The translations under genes and the position numbers were made by a program. A stretch of 5,987 nt of DNA, from the NCBI GenBank assembly GCA_937957815.1, contig CALFXN010000453.1:1-5987 (forward strand), given 5' to 3'. Under the pieces are notes generated by a model that did no database searches, was not told the DNA's origin, and worked only from the letters and a program-made list of their open reading frames with translations. Position 1 is the stretch's first letter. Every line of letters starts with the position of its first letter. This DNA is from an uncultured Synergistales bacterium. GTDB lineage: Bacteria > Synergistota > Synergistia > Synergistales > Aminobacteriaceae. Shown in pieces: positions 1-5,943 of this stretch.

Positions 1-108
1 CCGACGCCGACGCCGATTCCCACGCCGACATCGACTCCGGCGCCGACCCAGACGCCGACCCCGACGCCCTATTCGCCTCCGGTCGATCCGCCGCCGCTCG
101 ACCCGGAC
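1..108 (+). repeat. Low-complexity Pro-Thr linker repeat
   Basis: Imperfect tandem copies of a CCGACG/ACGCCGAC-type unit encode alternating Pro and Thr (PTPTPIPTPTSTPAPTQTPT, then PTPYSPPVDPPP). Such linkers are common spacers in bacterial surface proteins, placing a domain away from its neighbour or from the cell envelope. Repetition at the very edge of the window probably explains why the sequence starts here, since short-read assemblies tend to break in such tracts. The true repeat length cannot be known from this window. Confidence 0.75.
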
Positions 109-879
109 CAGAAGGCCCTCCTCGAAGCGATGAAAATTCTCGGAATATCGGGCGTCGATCTTCAGATTCTCTTCGTCCTGCTCAACGATCCGAACGCCGT
201 CACGCCCGGCGGACAGGATCTCCTGAAGGACGCCTACGCGCTTGTCGACTACCTCGGAAAGCTGTCCCTGGAAGCGAATTCCGGTCTCGTCTCCAGGATC
301 GAGGATGGATCGCTCTCGCAGGAGACCTTCGACAAGGCGCTCTATACGCTGGCGGTCTATCTGCAGGAGACGCTCGCCTCTCCGAAGACGGCACGGGGGA
401 CCGGCACGACGCCTCTTGCCGAGACCCGCTGCCGGGGCAGCGTCGTGGAGATGACGCTCAAGCCCGGCGTCTCGCAGGGGAGCTTCACGACGACGTTTCC
501 GGAAGGGACGCACGAAGGCGAGGACGGGTGGCGGACGCAGTATCTCGCCCTGCTGCTCAACCGGGGGACGAAGATGTGGGAACGCGTCCTCGTCATCGCG
601 GATTCGGGCACGACGAATGCGCGCGAGGGCGTCGCGGTTCCGGCGAAGAGCGTTGAAAGGGCCGTCGCGATCACCGTCACGGACGGTCTCTCCTACGACT
701 GGAACGAGACGGCCGGCGTCGTGCGCGTCGCGATGACCGTCATGGCGATCGAGATCCCCGACGGAGCGACGGCGCCGACGCCGCGGCCCGGCGATACGGG
801 GGGCCGCGGGTGCTCGGTCGTCTGGCCGTTCGGGGCGCTGCTCCTCATCCCGCTGCTGTTCGTCGGCCCGCGCCGCTGA
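1..879 (+). CDS. C-terminal part of an exported surface protein with Pro-Thr linker and Synerg-CTERM-like tail (5' partial)
   Basis: The frame is open from base 1 and ends at TGA 877-879, giving 292 residues. The true start lies off the window; the ATG at 130 is only an internal Met, as the 43 codons before it are in frame and protein-like. In order: a Pro-Thr-rich linker (residues 1-36), an acidic helical segment (about 37-125), a probable beta-rich segment (about 135-255) containing a single Cys, a second short Pro-Thr stretch, then GGRGCS, a hydrophobic helix and a final RR. That ending resembles the Synerg-CTERM sorting signal, in which a Cys-containing Gly-rich motif precedes a transmembrane helix and basic residues. 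I infer export and envelope anchoring after processing near the Cys. The central region matches no family I recognise. The gene converges on the DUF3795 gene. Confidence 0.8.
   Translation, partial: PTPTPIPTPTSTPAPTQTPTPTPYSPPVDPPPLDPDQKALLEAMKILGISGVDLQILFVLLNDPNAVTPGGQDLLKDAYALVDYLGKLSLEANSGLVSRIEDGSLSQETFDKALYTLAVYLQETLASPKTARGTGTTPLAETRCRGSVVEMTLKPGVSQGSFTTTFPEGTHEGEDGWRTQYLALLLNRGTKMWERVLVIADSGTTNAREGVAVPAKSVERAVAITVTDGLSYDWNETAGVVRVAMTVMAIEIPDGATAPTPRPGDTGGRGCSVVWPFGALLLIPLLFVGPRR
799..876 (+). other. Synerg-CTERM-like C-terminal sorting signal
   Basis: The last 26 residues are GGRGCS (Cys codon at 811-813), a hydrophobic stretch of about 16 residues rich in Leu, Val and Phe, and a final Arg-Arg. 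The layout of Gly-rich Cys motif, membrane helix and basic end is that of the Synerg-CTERM family, which is characteristic of Synergistota. The match is by eye. A generic single-pass C-terminal anchor is the alternative. Confidence 0.65.
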
Positions 880-903
880 CGGGCCGGCAGATCCGAAATA
901 CGA

Positions 904-936
904 AACGGGCAGGAACCGGTTCGGTTCCCGCCCGTT
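904..936. terminator. Hairpin between convergent genes, probable bidirectional terminator
   Basis: Arms 904-910 (AACGGGC) and 930-936 (GCCCGTT), then 912-918 (GGAACCG) and 922-928 (CGGTTCC), form a 7+7 bp stem with one A/C mismatch and a 3-base loop. It lies 24 bases after the stop of the plus-strand gene and 30 bases beyond the stop of the minus-strand DUF3795 gene, so it could serve both. No clear T-run follows on either strand, so termination efficiency is uncertain. Confidence 0.55.
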
Positions 937-966
937 CTGTCGCCCGATCGCCGGAAAGGCGACGCC

Positions 967-1479
967 TCACTTTTTCGCCGCCGCGAGAAATGCCCGGACG
1001 GCCGCACCGTGTCGTTCGACGTACCCGCACGACGGCTCGCGCCCGCAGGAGCGGCACGTCAGGTCGTACGCGGAGTTCACCGCACCGCACCCGGGACACT
1101 CGTACGCCTTCCGGGCCTCCTTCGACCACGCGTCGTACCCGATGTCACGAATCCGTTCGAGATCCTTCCACAGATCCCGGCGATGCGGACGTTCGGCCTG
1201 GAAGGCCTCGAGCGTCGGACACGAGTACTCCGGACACTCCCCGCAGAAGTCGATGCCGCGTTCTTCCGCGCAGAGCTTCATCCTGCACGTCATGCAATAC
1301 GGGCCGCGCTTCTCCGAACGGCATCCGTCGCACGAAACCTGCTCCGAGGTCATTCCGTACATCGCCGCGAGGCGCTTGAGCCGCTCCGGATCTTCGTGCG
1401 ACGCGATGAAGAGCGAACACCCCTCGCAGTAGAGCCCGCACACGGCTGCGGTCTCGGGAAGAGCGTCCTTCCGTTCCAT
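967..1479 (-). CDS. DUF3795-family cysteine-rich protein
   Basis: A protein of 170 residues with 16 cysteines, ending in TGA (967-969). The N-terminal part (residues 14-90) has the DUF3795 layout: CGLYCEGC at 14-21, CDGC at 50-53, CMTC at 62-65, then C70, C79, C82 and C87. A helical stretch follows, then CPGC (128-131) and CRSC (142-145), which look like a zinc-ribbon knuckle pair. The family is frequent in anaerobes and has no settled function; metal or Fe-S binding is inferred only from the cysteines. It lies 8 bases after the OsmC stop, in one operon. I chose ATG 1479 because AAGGAG precedes it at 1491-1496, 11 bases away. A GTG at 1489-1491, overlapping the OsmC stop as GTGA, would add four residues and cannot be excluded. 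Confidence 0.85.
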   Translation of the reverse strand: MERKDALPETAAVCGLYCEGCSLFIASHEDPERLKRLAAMYGMTSEQVSCDGCRSEKRGPYCMTCRMKLCAEERGIDFCGECPEYSCPTLEAFQAERPHRRDLWKDLERIRDIGYDAWSKEARKAYECPGCGAVNSAYDLTCRSCGREPSCGYVERHGAAVRAFLAAAKK

Positions 1480-1487
1480 GACGTCCG

Positions 1488-1967
1488 TCACTCCTTCCCT
1501 TTCATGACGACCGAAACAGCGGATCCGCCGCCGATCGTATCGCATACGGGGCAACATGCGACGACGCGATCGAGCATCGCCTGTTTTTTGTCGTCCGGGA
1601 GATCGCCTTCGATATCGACGACGACGGAGAGGCCGGGGAACCCCATCCGGACGCCGCTTTCCGGACGCCGCGCGGCTGCGGTGTCGATGGCGCCTTCGAC
1701 GGTCGCCGAAATCGACGACACCGGGAGTCCCGCCTTGTTCGCCATCGCCCGGGCCGTCGTGACGACACAGCTCCCGAGAGCGAAAGCCAGCGTCTCGAGC
1801 GGAGTCGGGGCAGTATCCGTCCCGCCCCACGCGGCATAGACATCGGTCGCGAGCTCGTGCCCCCTCGCGTTGCCGACCACCCTCCGCCCTTCTCCCTCGC
1901 GTAGCGAAACGCTGACCGTCAGTTTTCCCGTCTTTTCGTCGAACGCCAAATCCGTCGCTCCCTCCAT
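1488..1967 (-). CDS. OsmC/Ohr-family protein
   Basis: This is a 159-residue OsmC-fold protein, the usual length for the family. GGTDTAPTPLETLAFALGSC (residues 48-67) places the first conserved Cys at 67, and ACCPVCDT (137-144) holds the second at 139 in the typical CPV context. In OsmC and Ohr these two cysteines reduce organic hydroperoxides with a thiol cofactor. Many OsmC-like proteins are uncharacterised, so the substrate here is unknown. C138 and C142 are extra cysteines flanking the second site. The longest frame begins at GTG 1985, but the predicted promoter puts transcription start near 1987-1990, leaving that GTG almost no leader. ATG 1967 has a weak GTGAT ribosome-binding match 7 bases upstream and is preferred. 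The gene is co-transcribed with DUF3795. Confidence 0.88.
   Translation of the reverse strand: MEGATDLAFDEKTGKLTVSVSLREGEGRRVVGNARGHELATDVYAAWGGTDTAPTPLETLAFALGSCVVTTARAMANKAGLPVSSISATVEGAIDTAAARRPESGVRMGFPGLSVVVDIEGDLPDDKKQAMLDRVVACCPVCDTIGGGSAVSVVMKGKE
1491..1496 (-). promoter_or_regulatory. Ribosome binding site of the DUF3795 gene inside the OsmC stop region
   Basis: AAGGAG on the minus strand is formed by the last two sense codons (Lys-Glu) of the OsmC gene, immediately before its TGA. It sits 11 bases before ATG 1479, a slightly long spacing. Its position inside the upstream gene suggests translational coupling of the two genes. Confidence 0.6.
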
Positions 1968-1994
1968 ATTAGTTATCACTTTCACATAATTGGG

Positions 1995-2023
1995 ATTGTA
2001 GAGCGACTTTCATGGAAGGTCAA
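1995..2023 (-). promoter_or_regulatory. Sigma-70-type promoter for the OsmC-DUF3795 operon
   Basis: On the minus strand, a -35 box TTGACC (2018-2023) and a -10 box TACAAT (1995-2000) are separated by exactly 17 bases. Each differs from consensus at one position. Transcription would start near 1987-1990, about 20 bases before ATG 1967. The element lies in an AT-richer pocket between the flavoprotein stop and the OsmC gene. It is the best promoter match I found in the window. Confidence 0.75.
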
Positions 2024-2069
2024 GCGATACGGAAAACGGAAGGCACGAAGTATTTCCGGAAGGTTGGAA

Positions 2070-2098
2070 CGGGGACGGGGCGCGATTTCCCGTCCCCG
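2070..2098 (-). terminator. GC-rich hairpin after the flavoprotein remnant
   Basis: Arms 2070-2079 (CGGGGACGGG) and 2089-2098 (CCCGTCCCCG) form a perfect 10 bp stem with a 9-base loop, starting 4 bases beyond the TAG stop at 2103-2105. Position and strength suggest a terminator separating this gene from the OsmC promoter. The bases that follow on the minus strand are TTCCAACC rather than a run of T, so intrinsic termination is only probable. Confidence 0.5.
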
Positions 2099-2102
2099 CG
2101 CC

Positions 2103-3392
2103 CTATGCGTCGACCTGCTTCGGAGCGTTTTCGGCGACCCAGAGGGAGTTCCCTGTCGTTACGGGTTCGCATGTTTCGAATTCCATCGAACCGTCTCCGG
2201 CCCTGCGGATGACGATGTATCGCCGCCAGCGTTCTTCGTCTCTGGGACAGGGTTCGGGATCGGAAGGCGCGGCGAAGAACAGGTGGGGACCGCGACTCTC
2301 GGTCCGAAGCGCACAGGTTCGCAGGACCATTTCCGCGAGCGGGAACATCCACGAGGTTTCGGAAGCGAACACGATCCCGCGATCGTCCGCACGGATTCCC
2401 GCCGCTCGCAGCACCTCGAGTTCGGCCAGCCCTTCCGCCAGTCCGTCGGCCGCACGCACGACGGACGCGTGACGCGACATGATCCCCTGAAGTCGCTCCC
2501 GCGCCTGCGACGCCTCCGTCCCGTCACCCGACGAGAGTCCGTCGAGTCGCCGTTCCTTCGCCTCGAGGTCGGCGGACGACGGCTTCGACGCGTCCGACCG
2601 CGCGAGGACGTAACGTGCGGCCTCTTCTCCCGCGATGCGTCCGAAGACCTGGCAGTCGAGAAGCGAATGTCCGCCGGGACGATTCGCGCCGTGCTGCCCC
2701 CCGGCGCACTCGCCGGCGGCGAAGAGCGCCGGGACCGTGGTCCGCGCGTGCGTATCGATCCGGATGCCCCCCTGGAAGTGTTGCGCGCAGATGCCGATCT
2801 CGATCCCCCGATCGTGGAACCAGTCGATCGTCTTGGGATTGATCTCCGACAGGCGCGCGAACGGAGAGGCGCCGCGAACGCTTTCGTCCGCCACCGGCCG
2901 CTCCACCTCCCGCATGTATCGGGAACGGTTCTCCTCGTTGAGGAGATCGAAGCGGAACCCTTCGGGATTCCGCGAATAGTCGAGGAAGACCCTGCGGCCG
3001 GCCGCGAATTCGCGGTAGACGGCGACGTCGATCGCGTGGGTATCGTGTTCGAGCGATACGGGCCAGCTCGCCCCCTTGCGGAAGATCATGTCGAAGACAT
3101 GGCCGTCGCTCGATTTCACCGGCAGGGAGCGGCGCAGGAATTCTTCGTCCCGGTCGTGCACGGGCCTCGGCACGGCGCGGAAGAGGCTTCCCGAACAGTT
3201 GAAATTCGTCGCGAGCGACGCGACGCCGAGCCGGATGAACTCCATATTCACCATCTCCGCACCCGCCGATTACGCCATCGAGTATCCTTCGCCCGTGTTT
3301 TCGTCCGGAAGCGCTTCGCGTGCGGCGATCGCGGCGCGGAGCGCCGCTCCGCCGGAACCGACGACGAGGATATCGGTCTCAAGCGTCTTCAT
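2103..3392 (-). pseudogene. FAD-dependent fumarate-reductase/succinate-dehydrogenase-like flavoprotein, broken by internal deletion and stop codon
   Basis: From ATG 3392, behind a purine-rich AAAGGGGGG, the frame reads MKTLETDILVVGSGGAALRA, the first strand and glycine loop of the FAD Rossmann fold. After residue 27 it jumps to LPDENTGEGYSMA. In the family, the T-G-D/E-G-Y-A/S-M-A motif lies roughly 200 residues from the N-terminus, so much of the FAD-binding core and the start of the substrate domain is missing. Codon 41, where the family usually has Tyr or a similar residue, is TAA (3270-3272); the same frame then resumes with SAGAEMVNMEF and stays open to TAG 2103-2105. The rest is intact by eye: HFQGGI, the FAD-binding GECAGGQHGANRPGGHSLLD, the C-terminal helical domain and LRTESRGPH. 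Family members transfer electrons to or from fumarate-type substrates. This copy should not bind FAD normally. Confidence 0.85.
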
Positions 3393-3649
3393 CGGAAAAG
3401 GCCCCCCTTTCGGCATTGCTCGGGCACGGACGCAGACATCATCCGACTATGCGAACGCCCTGAATGGAATCGGCCCGCACCCCTTGTATCAGGATATCAC
3501 GCCCGCGGAACTCGGAAAAACGATTTTCCGACGTTTCCGGAACCTGTATCCACATCAAGGACGAAAGAGCGTCGGGATGACTCGCACCGGCAAGAGAGTC
3601 CCCGAAAAACCCCGCAGGAAGTTCGCGAAAAATACAGGTTGTAAAATAA
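3393..3649. other. Gene-free intergenic region with two inverted repeats
   Basis: No coding frame here looks like a protein; the open frames are shadows that also run through the terminator or neighbouring genes. Two inverted repeats are visible. One is an 8 bp stem with a 4-base loop at 3512-3531 (TCGGAAAA/TTTTCCGA). The other is a separated 9-base pair, AACCTGTAT at 3541-3549 and ATACAGGTT at 3632-3640. On the minus strand the region would be the 5' leader of the flavoprotein remnant. I found no convincing promoter in it, and it matches no riboswitch class I can recall. Confidence 0.5.
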
Positions 3650-3683
3650 AGAGAGGCCCGGTTCTTTCGAACCGGGCCTCTCT
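3640..3683 (-). terminator. Strong intrinsic terminator of the glycerate operon
   Basis: Arms 3650-3664 and 3669-3683 form a perfect 15 bp stem. On the minus strand the loop is GAAA, a GNRA-type tetraloop, and the stem is followed by TTTATTTTAC. This is a textbook Rho-independent terminator, 15 bases beyond the TGA of the dehydrogenase gene, and it isolates that operon from the flavoprotein remnant downstream. On the plus strand the stem is followed by only CCGTTATTC, so it is mainly one-directional. Confidence 0.9.
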
Positions 3684-3698
3684 CCGTTATTCACGCAT

Positions 3699-4694
3699 TC
3701 ACGCGCGATTTCGTCCCGCGTACCCATGAGAGCGCAGGAGCTCTCCGTTGACGACCGTCTCCGGAACGCCTCCGCGAAGCAGCGTCTCGCAGCACGACAC
3801 GACGATGCCCGAGATGTTCTCGACGGCCTCCTCCGTGGAGCCGCCCATGTGCGGCGTCAGGACGACGTTCGGAGCCCGCATCAGCGGAGATTCCGCGGAC
3901 AGGGGCTCGTCGCGGAACACGTCGAATCCCGCTCCAGCGAGATCTCCCGACGCGAGCATCTCCGCGACGGCCGCCTCGTCGACGATTCCCCCGCGCGACG
4001 TGACGACGAGAACCGCCCGGCGCTTCATCAGGGAGAGACGCTCGCGGGAAAGCAGCCCGCGGGTTTCGGGAAGCAGCGGAACGTTGACGGAGACGACGTC
4101 GGACCGCGCCAGAAGCTCCTCGAGCGGGATCCACGGATATTTCGGGTGTTTCCCGCTCCTGCCGGACGTCACGACCGGAATCATTCCGAACGCCTCTCCG
4201 ATCGACGCGACGATTCCGCCGATCGCGCCGGGACCGATGACGCCGAGCGTCTTCCCCTTCAGTTCCCGGCCGTTCATCCATACGGGCAGGGCCGCGCTGT
4301 CCGCGGACTCCCACTGTCCGCTCCTCACGAATCTGTCGGCACGGCCAACATGGCGGAAACACTCGAGCATGAGCGAGACGGCCAGTTCCGCGACCGCCTG
4401 CGCGTTTCCGCCCCGTGAGTTCGCGACCGGGATGCCCCGCTTCGCCGCGCCATCGAGGTCGATGTGGTTCACCCCGACGCCGTAGACGACGATTCCTTTG
4501 AGGTGTCCGGCCCGGGACAGGATCTCTTCGTCCACCCGGGCATACTCCGCGATGATGATGTCCGCGTCGCGGCTCGCGGCGAGGAACGCATCCCGTTCTC
4601 CGAACTCGAGTCTCACGATCGACGCCATGGATCCGATCCTGCGCTCGGCGTTCTCCGCCAGATGGAAGGAATCGGCAAAGAGAACCGTACCCAC
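3699..4694 (-). CDS. D-isomer-specific 2-hydroxyacid dehydrogenase (probable hydroxypyruvate/glyoxylate reductase)
   Basis: The protein has 331 residues, typical for this family of cytosolic NAD(P)-dependent dehydrogenases. The N-terminal catalytic half includes YGVGVNHIDL (71-80) and AVAELAVSLML (100-110). The cofactor fold starts at LGVIGPGAIGG (150-160, GxGxxG). The catalytic trio is present: Arg234 in TSRGGIVDE, Glu263 in FRDEP and His282 in TPHMGG. Adjacency to glycerate kinase makes hydroxypyruvate/D-glycerate the likeliest substrate pair, but phosphoglycerate or another 2-keto acid is possible, since substrate cannot be read from these motifs. No C-terminal ACT domain is present, unlike many SerA enzymes. 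The start is GTG 4694, with GGGAGG 7 bases upstream. The gene follows the kinase by 31 bases and ends at a strong terminator. Confidence 0.9.
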   Translation of the reverse strand: MGTVLFADSFHLAENAERRIGSMASIVRLEFGERDAFLAASRDADIIIAEYARVDEEILSRAGHLKGIVVYGVGVNHIDLDGAAKRGIPVANSRGGNAQAVAELAVSLMLECFRHVGRADRFVRSGQWESADSAALPVWMNGRELKGKTLGVIGPGAIGGIVASIGEAFGMIPVVTSGRSGKHPKYPWIPLEELLARSDVVSVNVPLLPETRGLLSRERLSLMKRRAVLVVTSRGGIVDEAAVAEMLASGDLAGAGFDVFRDEPLSAESPLMRAPNVVLTPHMGGSTEEAVENISGIVVSCCETLLRGGVPETVVNGELLRSHGYAGRNRA

Positions 4695-4701
4695 CGTACC
4701 G

Positions 4702-4707
4702 CCTCCC
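4702..4707 (-). promoter_or_regulatory. Ribosome binding site fixing the GTG start of the dehydrogenase
   Basis: GGGAGG on the minus strand lies 7 bases before GTG 4694, inside the 31-base gap after the kinase stop. This good match supports the non-ATG start. Confidence 0.75.
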
Positions 4708-4725
4708 TTTCGAAGAGGATGTCCG

Positions 4726-5943
4726 CTACCGGACGAGCATGATCTTGAGATCGTTCACGTTCGTTCCGGTGTTCCCGGTAATCAGGATATCGCCGGTCGC
4801 GTTCAGGACTTCGGACGCGTCGTGCCGCCCGAGCGCGGCGTAGAGGTCGATCCCTTTCTCGAGACACCCGGCAAACGAGTTTCCGTCCGCAATGCCGCCC
4901 GCATAGGGCGTGGGTCCGTCGGTCCCGTCGGTATCGAGCCCCGCGACGACAACGTTTTCGAGATCCCGGATTTCGAGCGCCGCGCCGAGCGCGAACTCCT
5001 GGTTCGGTCCTCCGAGCCCGGGCTCGGGATCCGAAGGATGGATCGTGACGACCGTCTCCCCGCCGCCGATGAAGGCGCAGGGAGCTTCGAGCGGATGGGC
5101 GCTCCTGAGAACCTCCTTGGCCAGAAACCCGAAGGTGCGCCCAAGTTCGCGGCTCTCCCCCTCGAACATCGTCGAGAGGAGAACCGTCCGGAAGCCGAGC
5201 TCCCGCGCCCGCTCCTCGGCGCCCGTGCAGGCGGCGTCTCCGGCGACGATGATGTGATTCTCGATCCGGTGGGTGTCGAGCGATTTCGGCGTCTCGCGTC
5301 CCGCCGGAGGGTTCCGGAGGTAGGCGCTCACGGGCGCCGGCATTCGGTCCCACAGGACGTACTTGTTCATCGTGTTCGCGGCGTCCCGGAAGCTCGACGT
5401 GTCGGGTACGGTCGGATCGGTGATGTAGTCCAGCGGATCGCCGATGACGTCCGAGACGGTGAGGTTGACGAGGAGCGCCTCCGGGTGGACGGCCTGGGCG
5501 AGCCTCCCGCCCTTGATGAGGCTCAGGTGCTTTCTGACGGCGTTGATCTCGATGATGTTCGCGCCGCACGTGAGCAGGATCCTGTTCGCGATCTTCTTGT
5601 CCGAAAGCGAAATTTCGGGAATCGGGAGCGGCATCAGCGCCGAGCTGCCGCCCGTGACGCACGCGAACACGAGGTCTCCTGGGCCCGTCCTCTTCGCTAG
5701 TGCGAAAACGTCCTCCGCGGCGCGCATCCCGTCCTCGTTCGGAATCGGGTGGCTGGCGAGGCGCACGTCGACGTTTTCGAGATGGCCTTCCTGCCCGTTC
5801 TTGCAGATGACGATCCCGCCGGCGATGCGCTTCCCGAGGATGTCGTCGAGGGCCGCCGCGATCGGGAAGCTCGCCTTCCCAGCACCGATGACGTAGACGT
5901 TCCGGAACTCGTCGAGGTCGTACGAACGCCCTCCGATGACGAT
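4726..5943 (-). CDS. Glycerate 2-kinase, DUF4147/MOFRL family (5' partial, cut at contig end)
   Basis: This ATP-dependent enzyme converts D-glycerate to 2-phosphoglycerate. The window holds 405 residues to TAG 4726-4728. Family signatures, counted from the first genuine residue (Ile, codon 5941-5943): VIGAGKAS with the conserved Lys at 23, TGGSSAL (97-103), RKHLSLIKGG (about 137-146), GGGETVVT (293-300), GGPNQEFAL (311-319), LDTDGTDGPT (336-345) and TGNTGTNVNDL near the end. The N-terminal DUF4147 part and the C-terminal MOFRL part are both recognisable. By comparison with the family I estimate 25-45 residues are missing at the start. An apparent ATG at 5956-5958 lies in adapter sequence, so the N-terminus MLFRS it yields is false. 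The gene is upstream partner of the dehydrogenase; their shared promoter is off the window. Confidence 0.93.
   Translation of the reverse strand: MVIGGRSYDLDEFRNVYVIGAGKASFPIAAALDDILGKRIAGGIVICKNGQEGHLENVDVRLASHPIPNEDGMRAAEDVFALAKRTGPGDLVFACVTGGSSALMPLPIPEISLSDKKIANRILLTCGANIIEINAVRKHLSLIKGGRLAQAVHPEALLVNLTVSDVIGDPLDYITDPTVPDTSSFRDAANTMNKYVLWDRMPAPVSAYLRNPPAGRETPKSLDTHRIENHIIVAGDAACTGAEERARELGFRTVLLSTMFEGESRELGRTFGFLAKEVLRSAHPLEAPCAFIGGGETVVTIHPSDPEPGLGGPNQEFALGAALEIRDLENVVVAGLDTDGTDGPTPYAGGIADGNSFAGCLEKGIDLYAALGRHDASEVLNATGDILITGNTGTNVNDLKIMLVR

Noticed and set aside
1..108. CRISPR-like or regulatory tandem repeat at the left edge
   Set aside because: The units are short, imperfect, lack spacers and keep the reading frame as Pro-Thr codons, so this is a protein linker.
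949..963. Small hairpin TCGCC/GGCGA near the end of the DUF3795 gene
   Set aside because: It has a 5 bp stem with a 5-base loop and lies close beside the stronger hairpin at 904-936. Stems this short are frequent by chance in GC-rich DNA.
967..1830. 287-codon minus-strand frame extending the DUF3795 protein upstream
   Set aside because: The extra N-terminal part is an out-of-frame reading of the OsmC gene and is Arg-rich. The family domain begins only after the Met at 1479.
2103..3254. A functional 383-residue flavoprotein restarted at ATG 3254
   Set aside because: There is no properly spaced ribosome binding site, and the product would lack the N-terminal FAD-binding fold, so a working enzyme is unlikely.
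3270..3272. Recoding of the in-frame TAA as an amino acid
   Set aside because: The gene also lacks a large FAD-binding segment, so simple gene decay or an assembly error explains the stop. Nothing else in the window suggests a non-standard code.
3491..3519. Possible minus-strand promoter TATCCT with an upstream TTTTCC/TTTCCG box
   Set aside because: Both boxes are poor matches and the region is short on support, so I did not annotate a promoter for the flavoprotein remnant.
2064..3644. 526-codon open frame on the plus strand
   Set aside because: It is antisense to the flavoprotein remnant, whose minus-strand translation carries many family motifs. The plus-strand translation is Arg-rich, has no recognisable domain and runs through the intergenic region. 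Long antisense frames are expected at this GC content.
4498..5700. 400-codon open frame on the plus strand
   Set aside because: It is antisense to the glycerate kinase and the 5' end of the dehydrogenase, both of which are motif-supported. The composition (Arg, Asp, Glu, Gly, Val) is that of a GC-rich shadow frame.
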